From contig CALTYZ010000008.1 in NCBI GenBank assembly GCA_943913645.1, positions 1 through 64,000 of the forward strand: a stretch of DNA of 64,000 nucleotides, given 5' to 3'. The number at the start of each line of letters is the position of its first letter. The first letter of the stretch is position 1. Source of the stretch: an uncultured Corynebacterium sp. (lineage in GTDB: Bacteria; Actinomycetota; Actinomycetes; Mycobacteriales; Mycobacteriaceae). The notes beneath the pieces were generated by a model. That model was not told the DNA's origin, made no database searches, and saw only the letters and a program-made list of their open reading frames with translations. The position numbers were made by a program, and so were the translations under genes. This document shows positions 8,283-16,891 of this stretch, piece by piece.

Positions 8283-10610
8283 ATGAGTGATCAGACCGAT
8301 CTCACCCTAGGCTTGAATCCGCAGCAGAAGGCCGCCGTTGTCCATGAAGGCAGCCCGCTACTCATAGTGGCGGGTGCGGGTTCCGGCAAAACAGCTGTGC
8401 TCACCCGCAGGATCGCCTACCTGCTGCAGGACAGATCAGTCGCGCCGTGGCAGATACTGGCTATTACCTTCACCAACAAGGCGGCTGCCGAGATGCGTGA
8501 ACGTGTGGGGCGTCTTGTTGGCCCGCAGGCTGAGCAGATGTGGGTGGCCACTTTTCACTCGGTTTGCGTGAGAATCCTGCGCCAACAAGCCCAGCTGGTA
8601 GAAGGGTTGAATACCAACTTCTCGATTTATGACGCAGATGACGCCCGGCGCTTGCTTGGGATGATTGCGAAGGACTTCAACCTCGATCTGAAAAAGTTCA
8701 CGCCGCGTACGCTGGCGAATGCCATCTCAAACCTGAAAAACGAACTCATCGGCGCCCAGCAGGCGCTAGCTGAGGCGGAGCGAACCCACAACCCGTTTGA
8801 AACGACCGTGGCGAAAGTCTATGCGGAGTACCAGCGGCGCCTGCGGCAGGCCAATGCTGTTGATTTTGATGATCTCATCGCCGAAGTCGTCCGTATTTTC
8901 ACTGAACATCCGCAGGTCACTGATTATTACCGGCGTCGGTTTCGCCACGTGCTCGTCGATGAGTATCAAGACACCAACCACGCCCAGTACCAGCTTGTAC
9001 ACACACTTGTTGGTGACGGCCCTGATGCTCCTGAGCTTGCCGTGGTGGGGGATTCTGACCAGTCCATCTACGCCTTTCGTGGTGCAACCATTCGTAACAT
9101 TGAGGAGTTCGAGCGGGACTACCCGAATGCGACCACGATTGTGCTCGAGCAAAATTACCGCTCGACGCAGAATATTTTGAGCGCGGCAAACGCCGTGATT
9201 TCCCAGAACGCGGATCGACGGCCGAAGAAGTTGTGGACGCAGCATGGGGCGGGGGAGAAGATTGTTGGCTACGTTGCGGATAACGAACATGATGAAGCCC
9301 GCTTCATCGCCACCGAGATTGACTGGCTTGCAGATCACGGGGTTGCGTACTCCGACATGGCCATCATGTACCGAACCAATAACGCTTCTCGTGCGCTGGA
9401 GGACATCTTCGTGCGTTCGGGCATTGCCTACAAGGTTGTGGGCGGCACCCGTTTTTATGAGCGCCGCGAAATCCGCGATATTGTGGCCTACCTCAGGGTG
9501 TTGGACAATCCGGATGACACCGTGAGTCTGCGGCGCATCGTGAACGTACCGAAGCGGGCCATCGGCGACAAAGCACAGGCGATGGTGGCGCTGCACGCGG
9601 AGAACGCGGGTGTGAGCTTCGGACGGGCACTCGATGACGCTGCTGCCGGCAAAGTAGACATGATTGGCTCGCGCGCGCGCAATGCAATCGCCAGGTTTGT
9701 AGAGATGATGCAAGGCTTACGCGCTGAGCTGCCTCAGCTGAGAAATGAGGCAACTGGCTTGGTTGATCTTGGGCAACTTGTAACCAGAATTGTTGAGGTG
9801 ACCGGCTATAAAGCAGAGCTTGAGGCATCGAATGACCCACAAGACGCCGCGCGACTCGATAACCTCAATGAGCTTGTGTCCGTGGCGCGAGAGTTCTCCT
9901 CTGAGGCAGCGAACCAGCTTGCGTACATGACCCAAGATGAGTTGGATAGCATCATGGAAGATGGGGAAGCGGCCCCGGGGTCCTTACAAGCTTTTCTTGA
10001 GAAAGTCTCGCTTGTTGCTGATGCGGATCAGCTGCCCGATAACGATCAAGGCGTGGTCACGATGATGACGTTGCATACCGCCAAGGGTTTGGAGTTTCCG
10101 GTTGTGTTTGTCACCGGGTGGGAGGACGGCCAATTTCCGCACTTACGCTCCCTTGGTGATCCAGCTGAGCTCGCAGAAGAACGCCGTCTTGCCTATGTTG
10201 GCATCACTCGTGCTCGTGAGCGCCTGTATCTCACCCGAGCACTTCTGCGAGCCTCATGGGGAACACCGGTGACCAACCCCGCCAGTCGCTTCCTCGCAGA
10301 GATCCCGGGGGACCTCATCGACTGGCGGAGGTTGGCACCTGAAACTGAATTTACCGCGACTACCCCCTCGTTGTCATCGACAGGTGTCGCCCGTGGAAAA
10401 CGTCCACGCTCAACCGCTGCGAGCCGGGCGAAAGTGAACAAAGATCTCAACCTTGCGGTGGGGGATCGGGTCAACCACGCGAAGTACGGGCTGGGGACTG
10501 TGCTCACCGTTGAGGGCAGTGGGGTACGGGAGACAGTCACCGTGGACTTTGGCACCTCGGGCACGGTTCGCCTCATGCTCATCGGTGGAGTGCCGATGGA
10601 GAAGCTTTAA
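8283..10610 (+). CDS. pcrA: UvrD/PcrA-type DNA helicase
   Basis: Superfamily 1 3'-5' helicase of 775 residues acting in nucleotide-excision repair and in clearing proteins from DNA. Motifs run in the expected order: Q-motif LNPQQKAAV, Walker A AGAGSGKTAVL, motif Ia ITFTNKAA-EM, motif II VDEYQDTN, motif III VVGDSDQSIYAFRGA, motif IV EQNYRST, motif V TLHTAKGLEFPVVF and motif VI EERRLAYVGITRAR. The C-terminus (about 700-775) has the Tudor-like RNA-polymerase-binding segment LAVGDRVNHAKYGLGTV. The gene stands alone and its last 4 bp overlap the end of the convergent peptidase gene. Confidence 0.97.
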   Translation: MSDQTDLTLGLNPQQKAAVVHEGSPLLIVAGAGSGKTAVLTRRIAYLLQDRSVAPWQILAITFTNKAAAEMRERVGRLVGPQAEQMWVATFHSVCVRILRQQAQLVEGLNTNFSIYDADDARRLLGMIAKDFNLDLKKFTPRTLANAISNLKNELIGAQQALAEAERTHNPFETTVAKVYAEYQRRLRQANAVDFDDLIAEVVRIFTEHPQVTDYYRRRFRHVLVDEYQDTNHAQYQLVHTLVGDGPDAPELAVVGDSDQSIYAFRGATIRNIEEFERDYPNATTIVLEQNYRSTQNILSAANAVISQNADRRPKKLWTQHGAGEKIVGYVADNEHDEARFIATEIDWLADHGVAYSDMAIMYRTNNASRALEDIFVRSGIAYKVVGGTRFYERREIRDIVAYLRVLDNPDDTVSLRRIVNVPKRAIGDKAQAMVALHAENAGVSFGRALDDAAAGKVDMIGSRARNAIARFVEMMQGLRAELPQLRNEATGLVDLGQLVTRIVEVTGYKAELEASNDPQDAARLDNLNELVSVAREFSSEAANQLAYMTQDELDSIMEDGEAAPGSLQAFLEKVSLVADADQLPDNDQGVVTMMTLHTAKGLEFPVVFVTGWEDGQFPHLRSLGDPAELAEERRLAYVGITRARERLYLTRALLRASWGTPVTNPASRFLAEIPGDLIDWRRLAPETEFTATTPSLSSTGVARGKRPRSTAASRAKVNKDLNLAVGDRVNHAKYGLGTVLTVEGSGVRETVTVDFGTSGTVRLMLIGGVPMEKL

Positions 10611-11305
10611 ATCGTGATCCCTTGGGCTTTGAACCATGGCACCGGGTCAACCTGGTTTGTACCGTCTGGCTTGATTTCGAAGTGCAGGTGGGGGCCAGTT
10701 GACTGCCCCTCGCTACCGATTACCGCAATCTGCTGGCCGGCAGTCACTCGCTCGCCGACTGAGACGTTGTAGTAGCGCATGTGGCCGTAGACAGAGACCT
10801 CACCGCCGTCGTGACGGATGACGACCCAGTTGCCGAAGCCTTGGGCTGGGCCGGCGTTGATCACGGTGCCGTCCATGACGGCGTAGATGGGGGTGCCGAG
10901 GTTATTGGCGATGTCGATACCGCGGTGAACAGTGCCCCAGCGAGGGCCGAATCCTGATGTGAACTTCCCGGCTGCGGGTGTGACGACCTTGCGCCCATCT
11001 GTGGTCTGTCCGTGCTGGATTGTCACCGAGCCATCGTCGTTCGCGGTCTCAGTAGGTACAAAGGCCTCAGCCTGCTCTTCGCCAAGCGTGCGGGGGTCAT
11101 AGACGACCTTGTAGCCACCAGCGCTGAGCGTTGCGCCAGTCTCGCGGACGCTGTTGAATGCTGACGCGATCGCGCGTAGCGCGTTGGGGGCGTCTGTCGC
11201 GGGTGCGCCATTGAATTGAATGGTGACTGCGGAGGCGCTGGGGGTGATCAGGATGCCCAATGTAAGGGCTGTAGCGGTTGCTACGGCGAGCAGTTTGCGG
11301 TGCAT
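10607..11305 (-). CDS. Secreted M23 (LytM-type) peptidase, copy 1
   Basis: Exported zinc endopeptidase of the M23 family (232 residues), which cuts peptide cross-links in peptidoglycan. An N-terminal signal peptide is clear: MHRKLL followed by a hydrophobic stretch ending ASA. The C-terminal LytM domain has the zinc ligands HRGIDIA (H-x3-D) and HLHFEI (H-x-H), with GFGNWVVIRHD in between. Start 11305 gives a proper signal peptide; a longer frame adds 20 charged residues. The Shine-Dalgarno is weak (AAGG). Its catalytic half is closely related to the next gene upstream, so the two are tandem duplicates. The stop overlaps pcrA by 4 bp. Confidence 0.92.
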   Translation of the reverse strand: MHRKLLAVATATALTLGILITPSASAVTIQFNGAPATDAPNALRAIASAFNSVRETGATLSAGGYKVVYDPRTLGEEQAEAFVPTETANDDGSVTIQHGQTTDGRKVVTPAAGKFTSGFGPRWGTVHRGIDIANNLGTPIYAVMDGTVINAGPAQGFGNWVVIRHDGGEVSVYGHMRYYNVSVGERVTAGQQIAVIGSEGQSTGPHLHFEIKPDGTNQVDPVPWFKAQGITI

Positions 11306-11632
11306 ACGAGTGCCATACCTTCTCGTTCGTGGAAATCTACCGTCGTCGAATCTAACTCCCGACAACTGTCAAAGCAACCGTCTGACGTGGGCTTTTATCG
11401 AATGAATGTTTCAATTGTGGCTATTGGTGCTGCTAGTGCTTACGGTACTAGTGTGATTATTGAGATAAATGAGGTAGTTTTGGGCGATCACGATCTGCCC
11501 CAGATGGGGGTAGTCGGCGAGGGTGAGCGCAGCAGGATAATGCGGGTGTGGCCTGTTTTTGGGCATGCAAAAACCCGCCACCAAGTCGTTGGTGGCGGGT
11601 GAGAAGGCCTAGAGGTGTTTTGCAGCTAAAGG
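11306..11632. other. Intergenic region between the two M23 peptidase genes
   Basis: About 327 bp without a credible gene. It holds the rho-independent terminator of the upstream peptidase gene near its right end and then AT-rich DNA (around 11395-11475) that probably carries the promoter of the downstream peptidase gene. No clear operator was seen. Confidence 0.6.
11568..11600 (-). terminator. Rho-independent terminator after M23 copy 2
   Basis: A perfect 12 bp stem (acccgccaccaa at 11573-11584 with its complement at 11589-11600) and a 4 nt loop, followed on the minus strand by a T run. It lies 33 bp past the stop of the 11633-12391 gene and separates it from its tandem paralogue. Confidence 0.9.
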
Positions 11633-12391
11633 CTAGACCGAGATGCCGCGCTCTGCGAGCCAGGGGACTGGGTCAACCGGGTTGTTGCCATCGGGGTGAA
11701 TTTCAAAGTGCAGGTGGCAACCAGTGGAGAAGCCTTCACTGCCCATGCCGGCGATGGTCTGGCCTGCGTGAACTTCTTCACCAACGCTCACGTAGAGGGA
11801 CTCCATGTGCCCGTAGACGCTGACTGAGCCATCTTCGTGGCGGATACGGATCCAGTTGCCGAAGCCCTGAGCCGGGCCAGAGTTGATGACTACCCCGTCT
11901 GCAACGGCGACAATTGGTGTGCCGTTCGAGTTGGCGATGTCAATGCCGTTGTGCATCGTGCCCCAACGTGCGCCGAAGCCGGAAGTGAAGGTGCCCTCAG
12001 CTGGCTTGACGATGCTCGGTGCGCGGGCTGCCATGTCGGCTACAGCGACTTCCTCGGAGTGGGTAACAGCTTTGCTTAGCTGATCTGTGAGGTTTTCAAC
12101 TGGCTTGTACTCGGCGATAGCCAAGATCTGCGGGGCGATATCTTCCGCCGCTGCTGCTGCGGTTTCCGCGATGGGCTCGAGACCCTCAAGATCAGCAAGC
12201 TGATCGACATCGGCCGCGAGTTCGATGTCTACGTTTGGTGCCTCGTGCTTGTTAGACACCAGTTCCGCAGCGGCTGCGCCGGAGAAGCCGGCAGTGGAAA
12301 CTGCACCGGTGGCCACGGCCACCATTGCAACGCGTCCCTTGTTCGGGGACTGCTTCCGGTGCTTGCCGCCATTGCGAGTCGAATCAAACAT
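11633..12391 (-). CDS. Exported M23 (LytM-type) peptidase, copy 2
   Basis: A 252-residue M23 metallopeptidase. The N-terminus is basic (KHRKQSPNKGR) followed by a hydrophobic stretch ending AAAAE, a likely signal peptide. A variable helical middle (about 40-125, Glu/Ala-rich) follows, then the LytM domain with HNGIDIA and HLHFEI zinc ligands. The last ~120 residues match copy 1 closely, including SGFG-RWGT, GPAQGFGNW and PVDPVPW. The start is supported by GAGGG 5 nt before the ATG. It is likely a peptidoglycan hydrolase for wall remodelling or daughter-cell separation. Its upstream region contains several GTTAC/GTAAC pentamers (see findings). Confidence 0.92.
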   Translation of the reverse strand: MFDSTRNGGKHRKQSPNKGRVAMVAVATGAVSTAGFSGAAAAELVSNKHEAPNVDIELAADVDQLADLEGLEPIAETAAAAAEDIAPQILAIAEYKPVENLTDQLSKAVTHSEEVAVADMAARAPSIVKPAEGTFTSGFGARWGTMHNGIDIANSNGTPIVAVADGVVINSGPAQGFGNWIRIRHEDGSVSVYGHMESLYVSVGEEVHAGQTIAGMGSEGFSTGCHLHFEIHPDGNNPVDPVPWLAERGISV

Positions 12392-12677
12392 AAGCCCTCT
12401 TTACGAAAATGCAAGGTCTGGAACCGCTCCGACCTGCTGCTCGGTACGCTCCGTAACCTTTCCGTTATCTGGAATGCTGTTACTGTAACGAATTGATTTC
12501 GGTTCAGCAACCCAAATTGGATTTAAAGTTATCTTGTTCACACCCCGGGTTACTTTACACTGCTTCAGCACGGTTTTTGTAATCTTAGAAATTTCGCAGT
12601 CAGCTGTCAGGTTTCACCTGTTCAGCGATGTACTCGCAGGGAACCTTCGCCTTTCGGAGTGTCTATCCCCATGACGA
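12392..12677. promoter_or_regulatory. Divergent control region with repeated GTTAC/GTAAC pentamers
   Basis: This 286 bp AT-richer gap lies between the M23 peptidase (minus) and the membrane protein (plus). It contains GTAAC at 12453, a GTTAC-t-GTAAC inverted pair at 12479-12489 and GTTAC at 12549. Paired GTAAC-like pentamers resemble sites reported for the response regulator MtrA in actinobacteria, which controls wall hydrolase genes. The assignment is inference. Confidence 0.35.
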
Positions 12678-14081
12678 GTGTGTGCAATGGCACAGTCGTA
12701 TTCGATGAGCATTCAGCACAGTCCGCGTCCCGCTCGGGGGCGTTTGGGGCACGGATCGTCGCGTCGACCGGCTGCCAGTGCCCCAAGCACCTCTCCTTCG
12801 GAGTCGCGCGCAGCACATGATCGCGGCAAGAAAGCGAGGGTTACCCCCCGCGCAGGTGTTACTGCTCAGGTGCGTGGTGTCAAGCGCTCTTCGGCAGCGA
12901 TGCGGGCTCCGCAGAGTTGGCCGGAGCGGTTCAAACTGTACGCGCCGTCAGTACTTGCACCGCTGGCTGTGCTCGCCCTTGGTGTGATTGCACTGTGTTT
13001 TGGAAGCCTCTTGGTGGCTGATGTGCAACTTGCTTACCTTCCGGCGGTGACCGGACAGGCCTGGCTCACGCTTCATGCGGCGCCTGCCCACATAGATGGT
13101 GTTGTGCTCACTACCGTCCCGCTGCTTCCTGCCGTGGGCATCGCGATGCTTGTAGCGGCACGTATTCGCGCTGTAACTCGAGAGCGGGTCAGCATGCTTG
13201 ATCTCGCCGCCATTCTGGCGTTACTGACTGGATCCTCGCTCACGCTCAGTGCCGTGGCGTGGTTCATGGTTGCCAACGCGGCCAATGTGTTCAGCATCGC
13301 GCCACCTCACTTGCTCATCGCATTGCTCGTTCCGCTCGGAGTGCATTACGTGGGGTTCATCATCGGAGTGCGGCCCGAATTGTGGCGGGTGCTTGCGAAA
13401 CATGCTGGGGTGCCGGTCTGGGGCGTCGATACGCTGAACGCTGCTCTTGTATTGTCTCGGAACCTGCTTGGTATCGCGCTTGGTTGTTATCTGGTGCTGT
13501 GTGTAGTCGGTTACACGCGAATTGCGGAAGCGTTTGCTGCCTACCCCAACCTCAACTGGGCTGGCGCGTGCGCGCTGGTTTTGATCAGCATCGCCTATCT
13601 GCCGAACGCGGTAGTGGCCACTCTAGCTACGCTTTTGGGAGGACACTTCACCTGGGCGGGTGCTTCCATCTCACTGCTCGGGGGTGGGCAGATTCCTGCC
13701 CGCGCACTGCCCCCGGTACCTGGACTTGCTGCCGTGCCAACGTCGGTGCCCGCGTGGGCGCCGGTACTGTTTCTCCTACCGCTTGGGGTGGTCGTTTACT
13801 TTGCTCTCAAACGCAGCAGCTCGCTTCGTGACGCAGCTGCCACCGCCACATGGGCCGGCGCACTCGGCATGATTGCGGCGTTGTATTCGTCTGGCACAGT
13901 CGGCGCCTACGGCTCAGTTGGCACAAGCGCATGGGAGCTGACAGTGCTGGGCTTCGGGTGGGCCGGCGTTGCGGCACTGGGGGCCTGGACGCGCGGACTT
14001 TGGGCAGCTCCACCCGCGAATCCGCCCGGCGCGAACCTGCCCGAGGCACGCCCGCTCAGTACACCAGACTCGGAGGATTAG
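12678..14081 (+). CDS. Polytopic membrane protein (DUF6350-like)
   Basis: A membrane protein of up to 467 residues resembling the actinobacterial DUF6350 family, whose role is unknown. After a basic, low-complexity N-terminal tail of ~85 residues come about ten hydrophobic segments, with a central PNLNWAGACALVLISIAYLPN-type region and GGHFTWAGASISLLGGGQ, typical of this family. The start is uncertain: GTG 12678, ATG 12687 and ATG 12705 are all in frame and none has a good ribosome-binding site. It ends 4 bp before purN, whose GGAGG lies inside this gene's last codons, so it is likely the first gene of the purNH transcript. The same association is familiar from other corynebacteria. Confidence 0.75.
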   Translation: MCAMAQSYSMSIQHSPRPARGRLGHGSSRRPAASAPSTSPSESRAAHDRGKKARVTPRAGVTAQVRGVKRSSAAMRAPQSWPERFKLYAPSVLAPLAVLALGVIALCFGSLLVADVQLAYLPAVTGQAWLTLHAAPAHIDGVVLTTVPLLPAVGIAMLVAARIRAVTRERVSMLDLAAILALLTGSSLTLSAVAWFMVANAANVFSIAPPHLLIALLVPLGVHYVGFIIGVRPELWRVLAKHAGVPVWGVDTLNAALVLSRNLLGIALGCYLVLCVVGYTRIAEAFAAYPNLNWAGACALVLISIAYLPNAVVATLATLLGGHFTWAGASISLLGGGQIPARALPPVPGLAAVPTSVPAWAPVLFLLPLGVVVYFALKRSSSLRDAAATATWAGALGMIAALYSSGTVGAYGSVGTSAWELTVLGFGWAGVAALGAWTRGLWAAPPANPPGANLPEARPLSTPDSED

Positions 14082-14085
14082 AATC

Positions 14086-14700
14086 GTGACCGTGCCCGCC
14101 CAAGACGCATTGTCAATCGTTGTGCTCGTCTCCGGCTCGGGCACCCTCCTACAAGCAATACTTGACCATCAAGGACCCAGCTACCAGGTAGTTGGTGTCG
14201 TGGCGGATAAGCACTGCGCGGCGATCGAACGCGCAACCCGGGCAGGGGTGCGCTCAGCTGTGGTTGCTATGGGTACTGATCGCGCGGCGTGGAATGAGCA
14301 ACTGGCGCAGCGCGTAGCGGACGCAGGGCCCGATCTGGTGGTCTCTGCCGGGTTTATGCGCATTCTTGGACCGCAGTTCCTGGCGCGCTTCCGAGGGCGC
14401 ACGATCAATACCCACCCGTCGTTGCTTCCTGCGTTTCCGGGGGCGGATGCGGTAGGGGAGGCGCTCGCATACGGGGTGAAGGTGACAGGTTGCACCGTGC
14501 ACTACGTGGATGCGGGTGTAGACACAGGTGAGATTATCGCCCAGCGCGCCGTGGAGGTTCAGCCCGGCGACACGAAGGATACGCTCCACGAGCGGATCAA
14601 ACAGACTGAGCGTGAGCAGATTGTGCAGCTGCTGGCACACGCAAAGGCTCGCGAGGGAAAGGTGACGTTTTCATGGGGATTGCAATCAAGCGCGCATTGA
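14086..14700 (+). CDS. purN: Phosphoribosylglycinamide formyltransferase
   Basis: Transfers a formyl group from 10-formyltetrahydrofolate to GAR in purine synthesis. The protein has 204 residues. Seen are the phosphate-binding SGSGTLLQA, the catalytic block INTHPSLLPAFPG (Asn and His), and HYVDAGVDTGEIIAQ with the catalytic Asp. SGSGTLL replaces the more usual SGSGTNL, a change common in actinobacteria. The GTG start at 14086 has GGAGG 9 nt upstream. The next gene, purH, starts inside this one with a 28 bp overlap, which suggests translational coupling. Confidence 0.95.
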   Translation: MTVPAQDALSIVVLVSGSGTLLQAILDHQGPSYQVVGVVADKHCAAIERATRAGVRSAVVAMGTDRAAWNEQLAQRVADAGPDLVVSAGFMRILGPQFLARFRGRTINTHPSLLPAFPGADAVGEALAYGVKVTGCTVHYVDAGVDTGEIIAQRAVEVQPGDTKDTLHERIKQTEREQIVQLLAHAKAREGKVTFSWGLQSSAH

Positions 14701-16220
14701 TCAGCGTTTATGACAAAACTGGTTTGGAAGATCTCGCACGTGCACTCGGCGAGGCAGGGGTCGAAATCGTCTCCACCGGTTCAACTGCGCAGCACATCGC
14801 CGCTGCCGGTGTAGCTGTGACTGAAGTTGCAGAGCTGACGGGGTTTCCGGAGGTGCTCGACGGCCGCGTGAAAACGCTCCACCCACGCGTCCACGCTGGG
14901 ATCTTGGCCGATTTGCGCAAACAGTCGCACGTGGACCAGCTTGGCGAGCTGGGCATTGCCCCATTCGAACTAGTTGTAGTCAACCTGTATCCCTTTGAGC
15001 AGACCGTTGCGTCGGGTGCGAGTACAGATGACTGTGTAGAGCAAATCGACATAGGCGGGCCGACACTGGTTCGAGCTGCAGCAAAAAACCACCCGTCCGT
15101 GGCAGTGGTGACATCGCCAGCGCGCTACGGTGAGGTCATTGCCGCCGTACGCGGCGGAGGTTTTAGCCTCGAACAGCGCACTCAACTTGCCCTTGAAGCA
15201 TTCACGCATACAGCGCACTACGACACAGCAGTCTCAGCGTGGCTTGCTAGCCAGGTCAATGGTGGCGCTACTGCTGCAGACACACAAACCAACACTGCGA
15301 CAACTGCGTTGCGCTACGGGGAAAATCCCCATCAGTCGGCGCATCTTGAGAATGAAGGCTGGGGTCTTGCTGCCGCGAAGCGGCATGGCGGTAAGGAGAT
15401 GAGCTACAACAACTACCAGGACGCTGACGCAGCGTGGCGTGCGGCATTCGACCATGATCTCGCCTGTGTCGCAATTATCAAACACGCGAACCCTTGCGGC
15501 CTCGCTGTGTCTGAACGCTCAATTGCCGACGCACACAGGAAAGCCCATGCGTGTGATCCAGTTTCCGCATACGGGGGAGTCATCGCGGCCAACCGTGAGG
15601 TGACGCTCGAGCTCGCCGAACAGATTCAGCCTATCTTCACGGAGGTCATCATTGCGCCCTCCTATTCGCCAGCAGCCCTCGACGTGCTCAAAACGAAGAA
15701 GAACCTGCGCATCCTCGAGGTTGAGCCGAAGTCGCAGCGTGAAGAGCGCCGCCAGATCGCAGGCGGGTGGCTTGTACAAACGCGAGACCTGTTCCAAGCG
15801 GAGGGGGACGATCCGAAGAATTGGACATTGGTAGCGGGGGAGACGCCAGACCCGCATACGCTGGCGGATCTTCACTTTGCGTGGCGTTCGGTTCGGTGTG
15901 TGAAATCAAATGCCGTCTTGATTGCTGTGAACGGTGCGTCAGTAGGCATTGGCATGGGTCAGGTCAACCGGGTGGATTCCGCGAAGCTCGCAGTCGAACG
16001 GGCCAACACGCTTCACGAGGGGCGAAACCGAACGAACGGTGCTGTTGCTGCGTCAGACGCCTTCTTCCCGTTTGCAGATGGTTTTCAAGTCTTGGCTGAT
16101 GCGGGGGTGAGCGCGGTGGTCCAACCCGGTGGGTCGATCCGTGATGAGGAAGTCATCGCGGCAGCTCAGGCCGCTGGGGTGACAATGTATCTCACCGGTA
16201 CGCGACACTTCGCGCACTGA
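14673..16220 (+). CDS. purH: Bifunctional AICAR formyltransferase/IMP cyclohydrolase
   Basis: Carries out the last two steps of IMP synthesis. At 515 residues it has the usual length. The N-terminal cyclohydrolase domain shows RALISVYDKTGL, the EIVSTGSTA loop and VLDGRVKTLHPRVHAG. The C-terminal transformylase domain has LRYGENPHQ, the catalytic IKHANPCG motif (Lys-His) and SDAFFPFADG. It overlaps purN by 28 bp. The downstream 107 bp contain a perfect AT-rich inverted repeat but no G+C-rich terminator. Confidence 0.97.
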   Translation: MGIAIKRALISVYDKTGLEDLARALGEAGVEIVSTGSTAQHIAAAGVAVTEVAELTGFPEVLDGRVKTLHPRVHAGILADLRKQSHVDQLGELGIAPFELVVVNLYPFEQTVASGASTDDCVEQIDIGGPTLVRAAAKNHPSVAVVTSPARYGEVIAAVRGGGFSLEQRTQLALEAFTHTAHYDTAVSAWLASQVNGGATAADTQTNTATTALRYGENPHQSAHLENEGWGLAAAKRHGGKEMSYNNYQDADAAWRAAFDHDLACVAIIKHANPCGLAVSERSIADAHRKAHACDPVSAYGGVIAANREVTLELAEQIQPIFTEVIIAPSYSPAALDVLKTKKNLRILEVEPKSQREERRQIAGGWLVQTRDLFQAEGDDPKNWTLVAGETPDPHTLADLHFAWRSVRCVKSNAVLIAVNGASVGIGMGQVNRVDSAKLAVERANTLHEGRNRTNGAVAASDAFFPFADGFQVLADAGVSAVVQPGGSIRDEEVIAAAQAAGVTMYLTGTRHFAH

Positions 16221-16261
16221 CGGCCCTAACGTACATGCAATCTTAAGATTAATCCTCACTT

Positions 16262-16293
16262 GTTCTAATATTTACATAAGCAAATATTAGAAC
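16262..16293. promoter_or_regulatory. Perfect 12-bp inverted repeat, possible operator
   Basis: GTTCTAATATTT at 16262-16273 is exactly complementary to 16282-16293, with an 8 nt spacer. It lies 34 bp upstream of the ATG at 16328. The stem is A/T-rich and has no T tail, so an operator for a dimeric repressor is more likely than a terminator. The TAATAT core could also serve as a -10 element. Confidence 0.55.
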
Positions 16294-16327
16294 TTGCAGC
16301 CATGGGCGGCATGAGTGAGGAGCAATA

Positions 16328-16891
16328 ATGACCAATCCGTTCGGTCTAGATGGTTACGGCACTGCGAGGCAACCGTCGCATCAGCAGTCTCCCGCCCCTG
16401 GCTACCCGCAGCAATACCCGATCATGTCTGCGCCACCACAAAAATCGGCGAGCACCGGATGGCTGCTCGCCGTCATTGCGATACTGCTCGCTGCCATCGT
16501 CGGAATTGTTGCATACCTCGTTGGATCGAGCTCCAGCTCGCCACTCAACGAACCCGCAACCGGCCAAGCATCCTCTCGCGACGCTACAACGAGCACGGTC
16601 GTAGAAACCCAGACGCTCACGAACGGACAAGAAACACCCGCGACGCCAGGCGCTACCCCTGCCTCACACCCTATCTACACCAACTATGCCGCTGACACCG
16701 ACGTGACCAGCGGACCGTTTGCCGCAAACGTCTATGATGCATTTATCACCGCATACCGTGAAACCGGCACGACTGAGCTTGCTGTCTCCGCATACAGCCC
16801 CGCAACCGGCAAGCTCTACACGATGAGCTGCGCTGGTGGGGGCACTGTCTATTGCTCCGGCGGTAACAACGCACGGGTGCGCATTTGGTAA
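16328..16891 (+). CDS. Single-pass membrane protein with secreted C-terminal domain
   Basis: A 187-residue protein of unknown function. A Pro/Gln-rich cytoplasmic tail (about 1-40) precedes one strong membrane segment (GWLLAVIAILLAAIVGIVAYLV, 44-65), a Ser/Thr/Pro-rich linker and an exported domain (about 115-187) with two Cys in the MSCAGGGTVYCSG segment. The architecture resembles corynebacterial envelope proteins with a PGYPQQYP-like tail. GAGGAG precedes the ATG. The next gene begins with a TTG inside its last codons, so the two are probably co-translated and may work together at the cell surface. The palindrome at 16262 lies just upstream. Confidence 0.75.
   Translation: MTNPFGLDGYGTARQPSHQQSPAPGYPQQYPIMSAPPQKSASTGWLLAVIAILLAAIVGIVAYLVGSSSSSPLNEPATGQASSRDATTSTVVETQTLTNGQETPATPGATPASHPIYTNYAADTDVTSGPFAANVYDAFITAYRETGTTELAVSAYSPATGKLYTMSCAGGGTVYCSGGNNARVRIW

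Noticed and set aside
8766..9713. 315-codon open frame opposite pcrA
   Set aside because: pcrA motifs cover the same DNA in the other strand; the antisense frame is a by-product of G+C-rich codon use.
16262..16293. Reading the palindrome as a purH terminator
   Set aside because: The stem is almost all A/T and no T run follows on either strand, so an operator is more likely.
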